From the NCBI GenBank assembly GCA_034336665.1, contig CM067589.1:6086420-6150419 (forward strand): a DNA stretch of 64,000 nucleotides. Reading direction: 5' to 3'. How positions within the stretch are numbered: the stretch's first letter is position 1; each line of letters begins with the position of its first letter. Below are positions 25,401-40,400 of this stretch, one piece after another. The notes under the pieces are model-generated. The model saw nothing but the letters and a program-made list of their open reading frames with translations, made no database searches and had not been told where the DNA came from. Position numbers and translations under genes: made by a program. Source of the stretch: Luscinia megarhynchos. Its lineage: Eukaryota > Chordata > Aves > Passeriformes > Turdidae.

Positions 25401-28400
25401 GCATTGAGGGATGGCCATGGGGACCCAGAGCTGAGGAATGGCTGCTCACCACCCATTAACAGCAGCATTAACAACTCCTTTTTCATAAATCCCATCTTGC
25501 CACCAGCTGATAGTGTCTGGCCAAAGCCAGGCTACCTTGGCCTGCAAGAAACTTCCCAAGCCCACGAGGTGGAGGCAGAAAGCAGGGGACAGCAAAGTGC
25601 CTGTGGAGTGGCAATGCCTGGATGTCTGTTCAGACAAGAAACTTGGTCATCACTCTTTTGCTCCCGGAAGGTTTCATCCCTCTGCTCAGTGAGTGCCTGT
25701 CCTTGGCCATGTTAAGCTGTGATAAATCCTGACCCAGGGGAGAGGCAGGTCCCAGAAAACCCTCAGGCCCAGCTTGCGGCCTTGTCCACCCACTCCCAAG
25801 CCCCAGGGAGAGATCAGAAAGGGGGGAGAATTTCTGCTGTGGTTTGCTGATGGATTGCCCTGGAGTTACCACCATCCTCAAGCACTGAGCACTGCCTTCT
25901 GCAAGGATTAGGCTTTGCTCATTGGGGATTTATCAGCATGATTCCAAGCAGGATTTAGTGCACCTCAGTCTCCATCTCACTGGCAGAGGGAAGAACGTGA
26001 GGTTCAGATTTGCAAATTGTCCATTGTCTCCACATATCCAACCTGCAATTCCTGAGCAACTCATTAATTTGGACACGGCTGGCACATGTGAGAGCTACTT
26101 CCAGCTGGAGGAGGGGACTTAGAACAAGAGTTGCAGGTGAAACTAATAGTGTTACATCTGCTTGGGAAGTGGAGTTCAGCACCAGCCCTGGTCCTTGGGG
26201 TCCATTTAGACCCTGCCTGATGGAGACAGTGATTCCTACGGAGGGATATTTACTAAACTGGAAACTTCGATTTGAGCTATTTAACATAAAGAGTTGTTAG
26301 GATGATGCTAATGAGAATTGCAGCAGGGCTCTGAGACTTAATTTGTTAATGTCTTCACAACCCTTGGGAAATGACACATGCTGATAATACGATTCCAGTG
26401 GTCCCCCAGCACGCAGCTCAGCAGGGGATCTGCTGGATGCATGGGCAGGCACTGCCTCGTGCCTGTGTGCAGCATCCCTCCTCTGACACACAGCCCAGCA
26501 TGGGCTCTCCTCCTCTCCTGGGTCACCAGTCCCTTCATCTCCCAGTTTTAAGGAGGATGTGTGGCTGGACAGTGATGTCACCAGGGTGCCAGCAGTCTCC
26601 AGGCATGTGCACTGAGCCGGAAAAGTCTCTGCCACAGCAGTGAGGTAGGGGATGGAGGCACACTGAGGTGCTGCTGTCCAGGTTCAGGGTGTGCAGGTGG
26701 TGAAAACTCTTATCCCAGGACATGGAGCACCTGAGTGTCACAGAGCTCTCCTGTCCTGCCTCTTATAACCATGGTTTTACCCCTTTTCCTTCAAGTCCCC
26801 AGTGCAGGGTGATGTCCCTGGGAATTCAGGCTCATTGGGATGCTCCAACTTGATAGTTTAGGTAACCATCAAAAATTCTTTTCAGTGAGCCCCTGATTTT
26901 AGCTGGGACTGGGACACAGGGGCACAGCTGGATGCTCCATCAGAAAGCTGCCTCCCACAGTAGAAGTGAAGAGGGAATATCAGGCTGGATTTGAGATCAA
27001 CATGGCACATTCAGAAAGTCAGGTCAGCTGCACCCCCAAACATCTGCCAACCATGAGAGTCTCAGATTAGGCTCGAAAAGGAACACAATGAGGATCAGCA
27101 CTCCTTGTCTGGGGTGGATAGGTGCTGTCCCAAGGGCTCCCAGCCCATGGACCAACTCAGATTTCTCTGGCTGATCATTTAAACTCCCCAGGGTCTGTGT
27201 GCAGCTGCTGCTCTCCCTGTCACAAAGTCCATCGGGGAGGGACAAGGTCATTTCATCCCCCAGGGCAAAGCATTCCCTGAAGCTGCAGGAGTGCTTCCCT
27301 GGGGAGGGAAGGGCAAATCTGAAAAGATGGGAAAGCCTCTTCTTAATTAATAATGAGGCTTTTCCAAAGCAGCTCAACAGAAAGCACTTGAGCAGAGCGA
27401 GCTCGGAGCACTCTCAAGCCTGGATCAGCCCAAGGAGTTGCCACCCAATTGCTCACATCCTCTTCTGGTCCTGGCTGCATGGCCTACTCCTTTAAGCGTT
27501 TTATCACAAGGAATTCTTATTCTCAATCCTGTGTGTGTGCCCAGGAGAGAGAGGGGAGCACAGAAAATTCCTTGTCAGAAAAGAAATGTCTCATGCCAAT
27601 GCCAGTTCACCTAAAGCACAGCAGAAAAAAAATGTCTGTGGGTTTTTAATTGAAGGTTTTTTCAAGGGGGAAAGGGAGTGTAGCTTTGCATTAAATAAGG
27701 CAAATCTAATTGTTCCAGATACAGCAAAATCCTAAGAAGCAGTGAGTAATGAGAACATATCCTTCACAGGCACTATCAGATAAGTTTGGTAACACCTTTC
27801 ACAGCAGGTGACAATTTGTCCAAGAGCCTTTCTGCCCGCTCCAGCTCAGCTCCCAAAGCGCTGACGCTGCTCCAGCAGCCCGTGTGCCACTGCTCCTTCA
27901 TTCACTCACTGACTCCCCTGGGGTGAGTCTGGAACTTAAATTCATAAAGGTCAGATTAACACCAGCAACTCTTTTCTCTTCAGTCTCATTGGCATCTCTC
28001 CCACTGAGGCAGAAATATTAATAAAGAAGCTAAGCAAGGGTTAAAGGTGCAGCAATGAGTCTAGGCAGGGACTTAAGGGAGACACATGGTACTAAGCAGT
28101 TTTGGAAAACAAAACTCTCATCTATATGGAAAATTCTAGTGGTTTAAACGTATACTGATGTTGATATGACCATTCTCCTCCATCATCTGAGAAACAGGGA
28201 TGTCAATAGCAACTCACTGATATTCATAGATTTTATTGTAGTGGAGGAGGGAAGGTGGTGAGGTTTTCCAGTACAAATCCGTGTCCTGGCACGTCCCAGT
28301 GTGAGCAGCAGCTACAGCAGTTAAACTGTACTTTGGACGAGATGCAGTGAAGTCACTGCCAGAGACTGTTCAGTTGTACCCAAACTGAAAAGAAGGCTCT

Positions 28401-31400
28401 GCTGGGAAAACTCTGCCAGGGAGGGATTTTGATGCTTCACTCACCCACCACCAAATTCCAGCCAACCCCAGGGAATAAACAACTTCCTGCCACTCTTGGT
28501 TATTAACACAACTCCAAACACTCCGTGGTTCATGTCAGGAGGACAAGATAAGCCCCAAACACAACCCACTACATTAAATATATACATATATATGCTGTAA
28601 AGCTGTACATGGATCATCTTAAGTGACAACATTGAGCAGGTGCATCAGATTCCAACACCACAAGCTGGGTTTGGTGCCTTTTATTTATTCTTCTCCAAAG
28701 CAGCAGCAAAGACCCGAGGGGATAGTCAGTGACAGTGAATAGCAACAAGCCAAAAATTCATTACAAAGACCCATAGCTATCATAATGTTTAATTAGCCTG
28801 GATAATTATTTTACATCAAGGATCATGGAACTTAAATGCTTGGGATGATTGCTGGGGATGTTTTAAGGACTGGAGTCTTACAAAGGTAAATAGAAGCCCC
28901 CAATGCCACTGAAATCAGTGCTGGAGGTGGGGTGTAAGTAAGGATCTACTTTGAGGCAGCCACAGCTGCTCCCAGCCATATTGAGGACCAACCCTTGCTC
29001 AGAGGGAAGGCAAACAGCTCCACCACCCCAATTTCTACCCCATGTGAATATAAATTGTCCCCAGTGCCATTTCCCTCAATGCCTCAAGGTGCTACTCAAG
29101 CATTTAACGTCTGAGTGACTCAGCAGCTTGACCCAGCCACCCCTCCCTGGCACCTCACCACCTGGAAGTTAGAGCATCCCCCAAAGGCCCTTGTTTTGGG
29201 GCAATAAGGTGCAAAATGGATCTTTCTTATTCACCACTCCGGTGGAGCTGCTTGGCAGAGACAAAGAGATTTTTGTGCAGTTTTGCAGTTGATGCATTAG
29301 ACATCACAGTGAGTAGTATTTTGATTAGATGTGGAGATGAAGCCCTGATTGCCAAATGCAAATGTTGCAGCAGAGACACGGGAGATTCTCAGGGAGCCAG
29401 AGGCTCGAGGCAGCAGCAGCAATGCGGTCACAGAGGACATCAGGGCAGGGATAACTATGGTTGAAGAAGAGCTCAGGACAGGTAGTGATATAGGTTAACA
29501 ACTTTCAGCTGTTAGGCTCTTGAGACACCTTAGATAAATAACCCCATCACCCCCAGCCATGGGAATGAGCCTTTAGTTCAAATTTCCATCATCTCTCCTG
29601 GCCCCTCTGCATTGCAGAAGAGGAGACAGGCTTCACCCTTCCACACTTCAGAGTTATGTCTGTGCACACAGCACCAAACTGGGACATTGTGCTGCTGCAC
29701 AGTTCTGCCCCAGTGTAAAGCAGGATGTGTTTACCAGTACACTTATATCAGCACAACCTTTGCTTTACTCCTCTTCCAAGCATCCCAGCAATGGCTTGAA
29801 GGCATGATAACACTTCAGACCTGGCACCAGCTCAAGAGCACTGTGGCCACATGTCTGGTACTGCTGGACCAGGATAAACATGCTCCATCCTCTTCAAATT
29901 TGCTCAAAATCTTTTGGCAGAGTAGCTGAGAGTGGAGAGCTTTACCCTGCTGGGAGTCACCTGGTTCTGTGGCTTTAGCCCCACAAGTGGTGGGAGCAGG
30001 CTGGAGAAGGATGTTTTCTAGAAGCAGGTGGGATATTGCTACAGATATCCTGAGACAGTGATTGTGTTTTAGTTGTCTCAGTATAAGTCCCTGGACAGAC
30101 ACGTTTTTCTTCAGAAGAAAATAAATGTTTTATATTGCTTCAGAGCAGCACAACCTAAAGGTAATAGGGTGAGAAGGGATTGGAGCAATTTCCCCTGTGC
30201 CACATTCCCTGTCTCAAAGTAGGGCCTGCTCCTTCCTCCTCCAAACAGCATATTTCTGTGTGGGAAGAAGCCAAAGTAGGGGAATTGAGTGCAGGTGGGA
30301 AATTCACTGACCTTTCTTGCTGTAAATCTGCAAAGACCAAACCTGTGCAGCCACACAGGAGCTGAGAAGCCACAGCACTAGTGTGCAGAGCCTGTAGAAT
30401 AGTCCCCTGCAAACATGGATGGGCCAAGCAGGCAGGGGAGCATTTAGTACACTGAAACATATCATTTCTATGCTAAACAGTGCTCTAAATGCTGGGAGCC
30501 AGGAGCCACTCAGGGAGAGCTGGAGCAGAGTTCTCCTGAGTACAAGAGATGTTGCAGCCCTCACAGCACCCTCTGTCTTCACTGTTTCGCTTATCACTTC
30601 CCTATCAGGAGGGGGTTTTTTCTCCTATCTGTATGCTGGAGAGGGCAGAAAGAGCAGCATCTGCTTTCTGCAACTTTTCTTCATCAAGCCTTTCTCAGTG
30701 TAAGCCTGGGAAAAATACTACAGCCACCCACTAGATGAGAACCTGGTGGGACAGAGCTCCACACGCTGCTAGTGGCAGCACGGGGGTGAAGCACAGGGAG
30801 AGGTCCAGGAGCTGACAGCCTTGCTGAACATCTCCTCATCTGACTGCAGCCCCAGACCCCAGTGTAACCCCACAGCACCACCCCAACCCATGGGAAGAGG
30901 AGGACTGAGCTCCTGCTGATGCTGGTACACCTTCCTTGTGCTGGGACTGGTGGGACCCACTGGGTTTGATGTCTGGGGGGATCCTGTTGTGCTCTAACAG
31001 GAGTGCCATGCAGCATCCCACCAAGTGCTTCGGAGAAATGTGGAGATATTAAATCCAGCCTTGAGCAGACATACCACAGAATGATGCGCCTCTGTCTGGC
31101 TACATCATTTCCACGAGTCTCTCTTGGGTTTGCTTATTAATGGCATTGCTGGGGGTTTGTTCTACTGGTGAAGAGCATCATCGTTGTTGCACTCTGGCCC
31201 CCTTTTAACTACTCACTCTTCCTGTTTGTCCTCCCTGAGCAATCTCTCTGTCACCCGGAACAGACCTTGGAATGCAGGAGGGAAACTGAGGCAAAAGGGT
31301 ATGCAAAGAAAATTGAGTTTGTGCCCAGCCCCACAGGTCCCCGGGAGAGGTTGTGATAGCTGCGGGAGCTGCCATGGTCATCAGGAGTGTGCAAGCCCCA

Positions 31401-34400
31401 TTTTCCTGTGCTGCATTGTTTCAAGTGAGGCTTTTCCCGTTCCAGCCATTCACACAAATTCTCACCTTGGTGGCTAACAGGGAGAGCACTTGCAATTTAA
31501 CTTTGTCCTCTGCTCAAGTAATTACTGGTTGTTTTTTCTTTACATGGGTGAATGTTATTATAAAATTTTTAACTGTGACCCTCTATTTCTCTGTCAAATT
31601 TGGGTCAAAACAACAAAGGAGCTCAATAAATTCAAATGGATGCAGAAAGGCACAGGCACACACACATTGTTTCCTATAAAGATACAGGCTTAAAACAGTT
31701 AACTTAAAGGGAAGGTTGCCACAGCAACCCTACACATTAGCAAAGCTAAAAGCAAAGGTCATTGTTAAAATTAATTTCTCCCTACAAGCTATGGGAGGCA
31801 GAAGGCAACACTCACCATGCTCTGATGCTTCCCTAGCTCACATGCTTGGAAGCTGTTTTTCCTTGCTGAAATATTTGAAGACACTGAAAGCCCTGAAAAT
31901 TTTCTCTGAGAACATCACAAAATAACAAGGAGCCAATTTTTCGATATTCAATGAAAACAAATATTCCTCCATAAAAACTTTCAGCAGCAGCAGCAGCAGT
32001 ATTTTGCTTTTTTGCCTTTGGTCACTCTTTAGCCAGCTCCATCCATAGGAATTTTTGGGAAAGGCATTCATATAACAACCAGAAATCCAGAGGGAGAGGA
32101 AATGCTGTGTTCTCACGCCCAAGGAGCTGTGAATTGGGGTGTTTTGTCTTAGGAGATGGCAATTTATATCTGTATGCCAGCAGCACATCTTTGGTACTCA
32201 GGAGTGGTTTGGACTGAACTCTGCCCCTTTCAGCCTCTCTGCCCACCCATTTTCTGCTTGTCTTGGATTGTAGTATATGGATATTGCAGCCATTGTGCTT
32301 CCAACCTCACTGTGAGATGGAGCAGGGATATACTTAGCTACAGTACGTGTTGTTCTAAATATACACAAATTATACATAAAAAATCCTGCAATCTGGCCTA
32401 CCTAATGCCTATGTTAGCACACTTGTGTAGCTGGGAAAAGCATGCAAATCCTTTAAATCTGAAATAGCAGCAGCTTTGGAGTTTTCTACCCAGGAAAGAC
32501 TGGAAGAGACCAACAGGAATGGCTGGGAAGGAGATTTTGCAGCCAGGAAGTGTGAGATGTTTGGAGAGGCTTAGAACCGGACTGGACCCACCCCTGAGGA
32601 AGAGCAAGTCTGGCCTAGTGCCTGTTGTGGGGCTACATGCCAAAGTCATGGCTGAAGGAAGGAGCAGGGAACCAGAGCTAGGGAACCCCAAATGGACTTG
32701 GAAGGCAGGTCTGAAACCAAGTTTGTGCCTGTTTAGACAGGACCAGAGCAATAGTCACGACCGTGATGATTCAACCAGCCCTTGCAAGTCTTGCACAGCC
32801 CCCATTTTGTGGCTGCCATGAGGGTTTTCTGGGGGCTGAGCATGTGGTGATCCATCAGCTCGCCCAGCAGCCCCAGCTCTCCAGGCAATCCTTGACTTTC
32901 AACAGGCTGGAAGTGGCCCACGGGGGCCCGCAGAGCTCTGCTAACCCTGTGCCTTTGTCTGCAGGTCCGCAGTGCAACGCCTCGGTGGATCTGATCGGCA
33001 CGTGCTGGCCCCGGAGCGCGGGGGGACAGCTGGTGGCCCGGCCCTGCCCCGAGTATTTCTACGGCGTGCGGTACAACACCACCAGTAAGAGTGCTGGGGA
33101 CACGCTGGGGACACGCCGGGAGAGGGGTCTGACTGACAATGCACCCCTGGCAACAGAGCTCAGCAGCCGTAAAGAAAACGGTGCCCCAGAGCCCGGATTT
33201 CAGGGATTTCAGAGAAGCAGCTTAATAAACAGGTCCTCCTGGGAGAAGAGGGCTGATATCCCCATTTTGGAGACAAAGGCAGAGGAGTGATCCTGCCCTG
33301 CCACTGGAGGTGGTACAGGGGTCTGAAGCCCCCAGCTAAGCAAAGACCAGGAGACTTTGAACCTTGTCCCCTTCCTGGCACAGGTGGCTACACTGTCGCT
33401 GCCAGTGACATGCTGGGAGCAGAGGATGAAGTGATAGCATATGAAAAGTGCCCAAAGTCATTCCTAGCATAACGTTGAGTTTCTGACCACCCAAGTGCTG
33501 TTTTTGATGAAAGAAACACCTTGCTTCTCACAAAAAACATAATTTTTTCCATCCTGCACGTTCTTGCAGCCATGGGGGATGGCACAGACACGCAGCTCCT
33601 GCTTTGTGGTGCCTCCTATGCCACTGCAGGAGCCTCTCTGCATTCATTGCAACTGCAGCCTGTCTCTGAGCCCTTCCCACCCCATCACCCTGATGAGGCC
33701 CACGGTCTCCCGTTAATGGAAGCCCAGACTTACCCCAGTGCTGGCATCGCCCCACCACTGACACCAGCCACAGACTCTGGGGCACCTGGGCCATTCCTTC
33801 CCAATTAGCCATGACACCTACTGTCCTTGCTGAGGGGCACAAAAGCTCCTAATTCAGGGAGAGAAGGGAAACTTCGTGCTGCCATCTCTGCAGAGATCCT
33901 GGGCTGGCACGTGATCACCCAAGTGGAGTGAAAAGGAAGAAGAGTCTAACTGGTCCTGCTTCCACTGCATCCCTGTGTGTGGTGAGGAGGTGTTGGAGTC
34001 CCTCAGTGCCAAGGGCAGAGCTGGTGCAGACCCAGAGCTCTTGAGTGGGTCTGAAATATTCCAAGGATTGTGGTTCTGCAGTTGTGACCAAGGCAGTAGC
34101 TGAGCTGCCTTCAGGACTGGCCTGATGTCAGTGCCCTGCATTAGTGACAGTCAGGTCACATGCCTGTGCCCATCCCCGTGCTCTGTTAACCCTTGGACGG
34201 GCATCCTCTCTTTCAGATAATGGGTACAGGGAATGCCTCGCAAACGGGAGCTGGGCAGCACGTGTCAACTACTCCCAGTGCCAGGAGATCCTCAGTGAAG
34301 AGGTAGGAACTTGGGAGCCCCTGGGCTGTTGGCAGGAGGGCGAGAGACACACAGTGGAGATTTGAAGGGCAACAGCATCCAGGCCAGGAATGGCCCATGG

Positions 34401-37400
34401 GAGCTGAGGGCTGAGCATGCAGCAGCATCCCAGTGAAAAAGTTGCATGTGGCAATTATCATGCCTTCTTGATCTCCATTTTCATTCCCTATCAGAAATAA
34501 AGCCATGGCTGTTTCCAACCCCATGAAAAATCCAACAGGATTGGCAGTGTGAGGTCCCCAGGGTCTCTGGGTACAGATCAGACCCGTCACTCTCCTGCAG
34601 CTCCCTCCTGACGCGGCACTCAGTTGAAAACCCCGTCCTTGCCTGCTGACAACGAAATAAAGGAGATATTTAGGAAGCTGAAAGAGATAAAAAAAATGGG
34701 GATCGGGAATTACAAGCCCCTGAGTAGGTCAAGCCACCCCTTGAAGCACAGGAGAAGAAATACGAGTTTTTCGTTTGCCATTGATACCAACTCTGGTGTT
34801 TAAGATGCTGATATCTCTCGCCAGGAATGGTTTTCTCACTCACTTAATTGCTAATTCACTGATTGGATGAGTGCCTAAGAGCAGGAGTGATCAATTAATT
34901 CAATTATCACTCACACTTTCCCTCTGCCCAAATTCATCCCAGCCTCTCAGCTGCCCCCAGGGCAATGAGGGATGAACTGAGATATAAGATTCCAGTGAGC
35001 TCAGCTGAGTTCCAGCAGGGTTTCCCCAGAGAATGGGTTAGGATGTCCCTGCATTGAGCTGTCCAATGAGCTGCTCTGGTACAAGTGGGATGTGAAACCA
35101 GCCTGGTTATCTGTTAACCCACATTAGCCTCATCTCCTTCCATTCCCAGTCCTATCCCAGGGTGGGCTCCAATTGCTTCCTGAAAAAGGACCCAAAATTT
35201 GAGATGCAGCTGCCAAAGGTGATGTGGTGGAGGAGGTGGGTTTGTGCTGGTACCGGGGCTGCTGCTGACCCTCTGCCTATCTCCCCCCCTTCCAGAAGAA
35301 GAGCAAGCTGCACTACCACATTGCTGTCATCATCAACTACCTGGGCCACTGTGTTTCGCTGGGGGCCCTCCTCATGGCCTTTGTCCTCTTCATGCGCCTG
35401 CGGTGAGTGACAGACCTGCTGCCGTGTTCCTGTGAGGTCACCTCAGGCAGGGATGCACCCAGCTCCTGTGCTTTGCCATCTCCTCTCCCACAGCCACTTC
35501 CCTCCAGGCTGGAGGCATCCTGCCTGTCTCAGGGTTGTTTTTCTTCTGCTTTTTTTAAAGCACCTGGTTACGGAGGCAGAGTGTTCTCCTTGGTGCCCTC
35601 CACTCCTGGTCTTCTTCCTGCCCACCTCACCCAGGGCATGGTCCCAGCAGGTCACCCTTGGGGTCCCAGCAGAGACCCTCAGCTCCCCAAACCGTGCTGT
35701 ACCCAGTCCCCCTGCTCTGATGGTGCTTGTTCCACCCCTCTCCAGGAGCATCCGGTGCCTGAGAAACATCATCCACTGGAACCTGATCACGGCCTTCATC
35801 CTACGCAATGCCACGTGGTTTGTGGTGCAGCTCACCATGAACCCAGAGGTGCATGAGAGCAACGTGGTAGGTGCAGCTCTGCCAGGCTGAGCCCAGTCCT
35901 GAGCAGCTGGGGGGTGTGAGGACCCTGGAAATCACAGAACTACGAAGTGGTTTGGGTCTGAAGGGACCTTAAGGATCCTCTGATTCCAACCCCCCTGCCA
36001 TGGAGAGGGACACCTTCACCATCTCAGGTTGCTCCAAGTCTCATCCAAGCTGACACTCCCAGGGATGGAGCAGACACAACTTCTCTGGACAACCTGTGCC
36101 AGGGCTTCACCACCTTCCCAGGGAAAAATTTCTTCTCTAAAACTACCCTCTTTCATTTTGAAGTAACTAAGATGTATCTACAAAAGCAACTTCAGGGGGT
36201 GAATAGGGCTGGCTGGTGGCTGGCAGGCACGCCATGTGTGTGAGAAACGCGGGTTTGACTGCTCTGCTGGGGTCTGTGCTGCTTTGTGCATTGTTTGCAC
36301 CACTGTGGCACAGATTTTGACGAGCCCCACATCTCCTGGCAGGTTTGGTGCCGCTTGGTCACCGCTGCCTACAATTACTTCCACGTCACCAACTTTTTCT
36401 GGATGTTCGGCGAGGGTTGCTACCTGCACACGGCCATCGTGCTCACCTACTCCACGGACAAGCTCCGCAAGTGGATGTTCATCTGCATCGGCTGGTGTGA
36501 GTGCCAGGCATCCTCTCACTCAGCCATACCCAGGGTTCAGTGATGGGTGATGCCCCCTCCATCCCCTGCTCCAGTTCTTGCACACAAAGAGCAGCAGTAA
36601 GGGTGCCAGGAGCAGGGGGATGGGGTTTGCATGGACACATCAGCTCACTGGGTGGTTTGTATGTGAGAAAATCGCTGTTGTGGTGTGGTTTTGTGGTGAT
36701 CTTGCACTTTGAAACTCACCTGTGTGTTCCCCTGCAGGTATCCCCTTTCCCATCATCGTTGCCTGGGCCATTGGGAAGCTCTACTACGATAATGAGAAGT
36801 GAGCCTGATTGCTCTTATCCTCCACTCTTCTTTCTACCCCAAATCATCAGGGATCAGTTGTGTCAGGAATTCTGTCAGGGAGGAAAAAAAGGATAATATT
36901 CTTCCATTCTTTCTTTTATCCCACTTTTCAGCTCTCTGCAGCACAAGCCCTACCCTTTCTTGTTTTGCCTCAAAAGGCAAATGTGATTTTTAATGGGGAA
37001 AAAGAGATTTAACCAGATCTCCTACAATAGGTTTGCTAAATGGAGCTGGGATTTAAGCAGCAGAGATCTAAATTCCCCCACCTGAGCCATTTTCACAGAC
37101 ACCTGCTAATGAAGGTCTTAGCAGGTACCTGAGAGTTCATCCCAGAGTGGAAAGTTGAAAGGAACCCGTTGAGATGAATGGCAGTTTGTTCTGTTTTCCA
37201 GTGGCAGTTTTCCCTGCTGACTTCAGAAGCCCCATGCTTCTCACACAGGCACTGATTGAACAACTTTGACAAGGTGCTCCCAGGACAGGGATACACCTGA
37301 GTGAGCTCCCTGAGTGAACAGGGTTTGCTGAGAACAGAGCTGACCTGTGTGTGTGTGAGATTATGGAGAATCATGGAATATCCTGAGTTGGAGGGAGCCC

Positions 37401-40400
37401 ACAAGGATCATTGAGTCTGACTCCTGGCCCTGCACAGACACCCCAACAATCCCACCCTGTGCATCCCTGAGAGCATTTCCCAGAAGCTCCTGGAGATCTG
37501 GCAGCCTCAGGGCTGTAACATTTCCTTGGGGAGTCTGTTCAGTGCCCAGGCACTCTCTGGGGGAAGAACCTTTTCCTGATCTCCATCCCAAATTCCTCTG
37601 TGACAAAACCTCAGGCCATTTCCTTGGGTCCCGTCCCTGTTACAGGAAACAGAGATGGGGGCTGCCCAAGGGGAGGAGCTGCAGCCCCTGGTGAAGTTTA
37701 AACTGAGTCTCCTCTGCCCCAGCTGAACATTCCAAGTGCCTTCAGCTGCTTCTCCTGTGGCCCCACCACACTGCTCCCCATCTTCATTCCCTCCTTCGGA
37801 TGCTCTCTAATGACTTCAGATCTTTCTTATATTGTTGTACCCAAAACTGCCCCCAGGGTGAGAGGTGAGGCTGCCCTCATGCAGGAGAGAGTGGGGACAG
37901 TCACCTCCTTTGTGGGGAGGGTGTCTGTCCTGCAATAACTAGCTCCCACACCCATATATGGCCTATAAACACTCCACAGCCCACACACACCTCCTTTTAC
38001 TGAGCTCCCAGGGAAGCTATTCCACAATGGTTGCAGCAGTTTGGGTTCCTGTGCTTTCACCTTACAGACTGTGCAAGGACAGGAGTCTGTCCAGGTCCCT
38101 GTCATGTCAGGCTTGTCCCTGACACTGCTTGTCCCCAGCACTGCTTGTCCTTGCCTTGCAGGTGCTGGTTTGGGAAGCGAGCTGGTATTTATACTGACTA
38201 CATTTACCAAGGACCCATGATCCTGGTGCTTCTGGTAAGAGCAAAGTGACCTTGTGTGCTAAATACAGAGTCCCTCCCGTGCAGGTGGGACACAGCTACT
38301 TCTGCACAGGGTATTGCCCCGTCCTTTAGCTTCACTCTGCTGGGGCTGGTTCTGCTTCCCCACAGCAGCACTGCCCCTCACCCAAACTGCCCCTTGAGCA
38401 ATTTTGGGCGTGGAGTGAGTTGAAGAAGGAGCTTGGAAACCTCATTCTGACAGGGATGTCCCATCAGCATCAGTAGGTCCCTCCATCCCTGCCCTGGCAT
38501 TGTTTGTGTGTGGGTGGATGCTTTGCCAAGCATTTGCAGAAGCCTGGGATCCTTGACTCCATTCTCTGATCCTGATTCCACTTCCCTGTTCCTGGTCCCC
38601 AGCTGAGTAGCAATGCTTGATCCACGGGTCACATGGATGAGGCTTTGTCTTTTGGGGAGGGACAAAGAAGGGCAGAGGTGGCAGGTCACAAGCTGGGGGT
38701 CCAACCTGTATTTGCAGGGGGAAACCCATGCACAAAGTCCCAAAACTATTCCTTCCCACCTTGCCCAATGCAAAGAAAACTCAAGGGAGTAAAAAGCACT
38801 GGCATGATGAAATAATTGATCCTGCTTCCCATTTCCCTGCCTGTCAGGCAGCCAGGCCACTACTAATTCCTGTCAATTGTGTTCAGCTCCAAAGACACCT
38901 CCCCATTCCCTTATTCAGCAGCTGGCTGCTGGGAGAGCAGCCAGACAGACCCTGGCAGTGATGGCAGCCACTCTCCACCTTAGATTCTTCCTCTCCCTCT
39001 ACTTTTTTCACCTTCAGCCCTTTCTCTAGCACTTGTCCTTCCTTGGCAATCTCCTGGCATGCCCTGATCCCTTGACCAAACTCCTAAATCTTATTGTTCA
39101 AGTGTTTTTAAAAAAGACAGACATCCTCTCATGGTACATGGAGGGCAGTAGATCACGTTCAAGAGGAAACACTCCCATTTCCCATGGCTCCCCCATCTCC
39201 CCTACCTGCCCCCTCTACCATTGCAGAAGAAGTGGGAGGAAATACTGGGGAAGCAAACATTAACAAGGGACCCTGTTCCTCCCAGATCAACTTCATCTTC
39301 CTATTCAACATTGTCCGAATCCTCATGACCAAGCTCCGAGCTTCAACCACGTCTGAGACAATCCAGTACAGGTAAGAGCATGAGTGACCCTGCTGGAAGC
39401 CAACCTAGGAACTGGGTTCTCTCGTGATTAGTGGGGATGGGAACAGCCCCATTAGCCTGGGAGCATGGAGAGATACCCAAGAGCACCTCAAATGCTCTTT
39501 TGAGGTACATGGTCATTAAATCTGGCCAGGAGATCCTTGTGATGTAGAGTGTGGATGACTGTTTCTGCCTTTGGAGTGAACCTCGGGGATCTGAGTCTCT
39601 TTGCAAAATCCTGTTCTGGTGGGATCTGATGAGCTCTCCCGGCTGGGAGCTGCAAATCCTGGCATGGAGGTGAGAATTAAATCACTGCTTGACAGAAAAG
39701 CAAAAGCTGAGGAAGGAGTGATGAATCAATGCCACCCCAACACATCCTCCACAGTACTTCTGCAGCACAAGTCTGGAAGATTTAACCCTTCCTTGCCTGT
39801 TGGGGAATATTTTGCAGACAACGTAAGAGGTGCATGGTCAGAGCAGCTCCCCAAAGTACCTAGAAGAGAAAACAATTAGGGCTTCATCATTGCCTCTGTC
39901 TGGATCATTTTGTGGACAGGAATTGGTGTATCTCACTGTGTACTGGGTCAAGAGAAGCTGTTTTGAGATGGAAGGTGGCTTTTTCAGCTAAGAATAGAAA
40001 AATTCTGGTTCTATTACTGGGAAATGCCAGCTTTCCCCATCACAGAGTATTGAACTGGGATGAGGGGTTCACCTTGAGGTAAATAAACATAAAGGTTCTG
40101 GGAAAAGGCTAGTTGGCCCCAGTCAGCAATTTTGAGAGACTTTTGGTTTTCTAGTGTTGGCTCCATTTTGGGAGGGTTTATCACCTTTGGCCAGGAGAAC
40201 ATTTTCATTTCCTAGAAATATTCTGTGGGACAGGAAAACTTGGATAACTTGGCATGTAATAAACTGTGCACTTCTGCTTAAACCAGGCAAGGAACAGCCC
40301 TGGAGGGGTCCTGCTCACCTTAGATGGTAAAAGGCTGATGTGTCCCCTGCTGCCATGGCTGTCCCCCTGGACAAGCTACACCAGTCAGTGTGCTGTGCTG

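Noticed and set aside
35432..35890. Open frame running through intron 5 into exon 6
   Set aside because: Only the exon 6 part is receptor sequence; the upstream part is intron in frame by chance, and the spliced path from exon 5 is clear.
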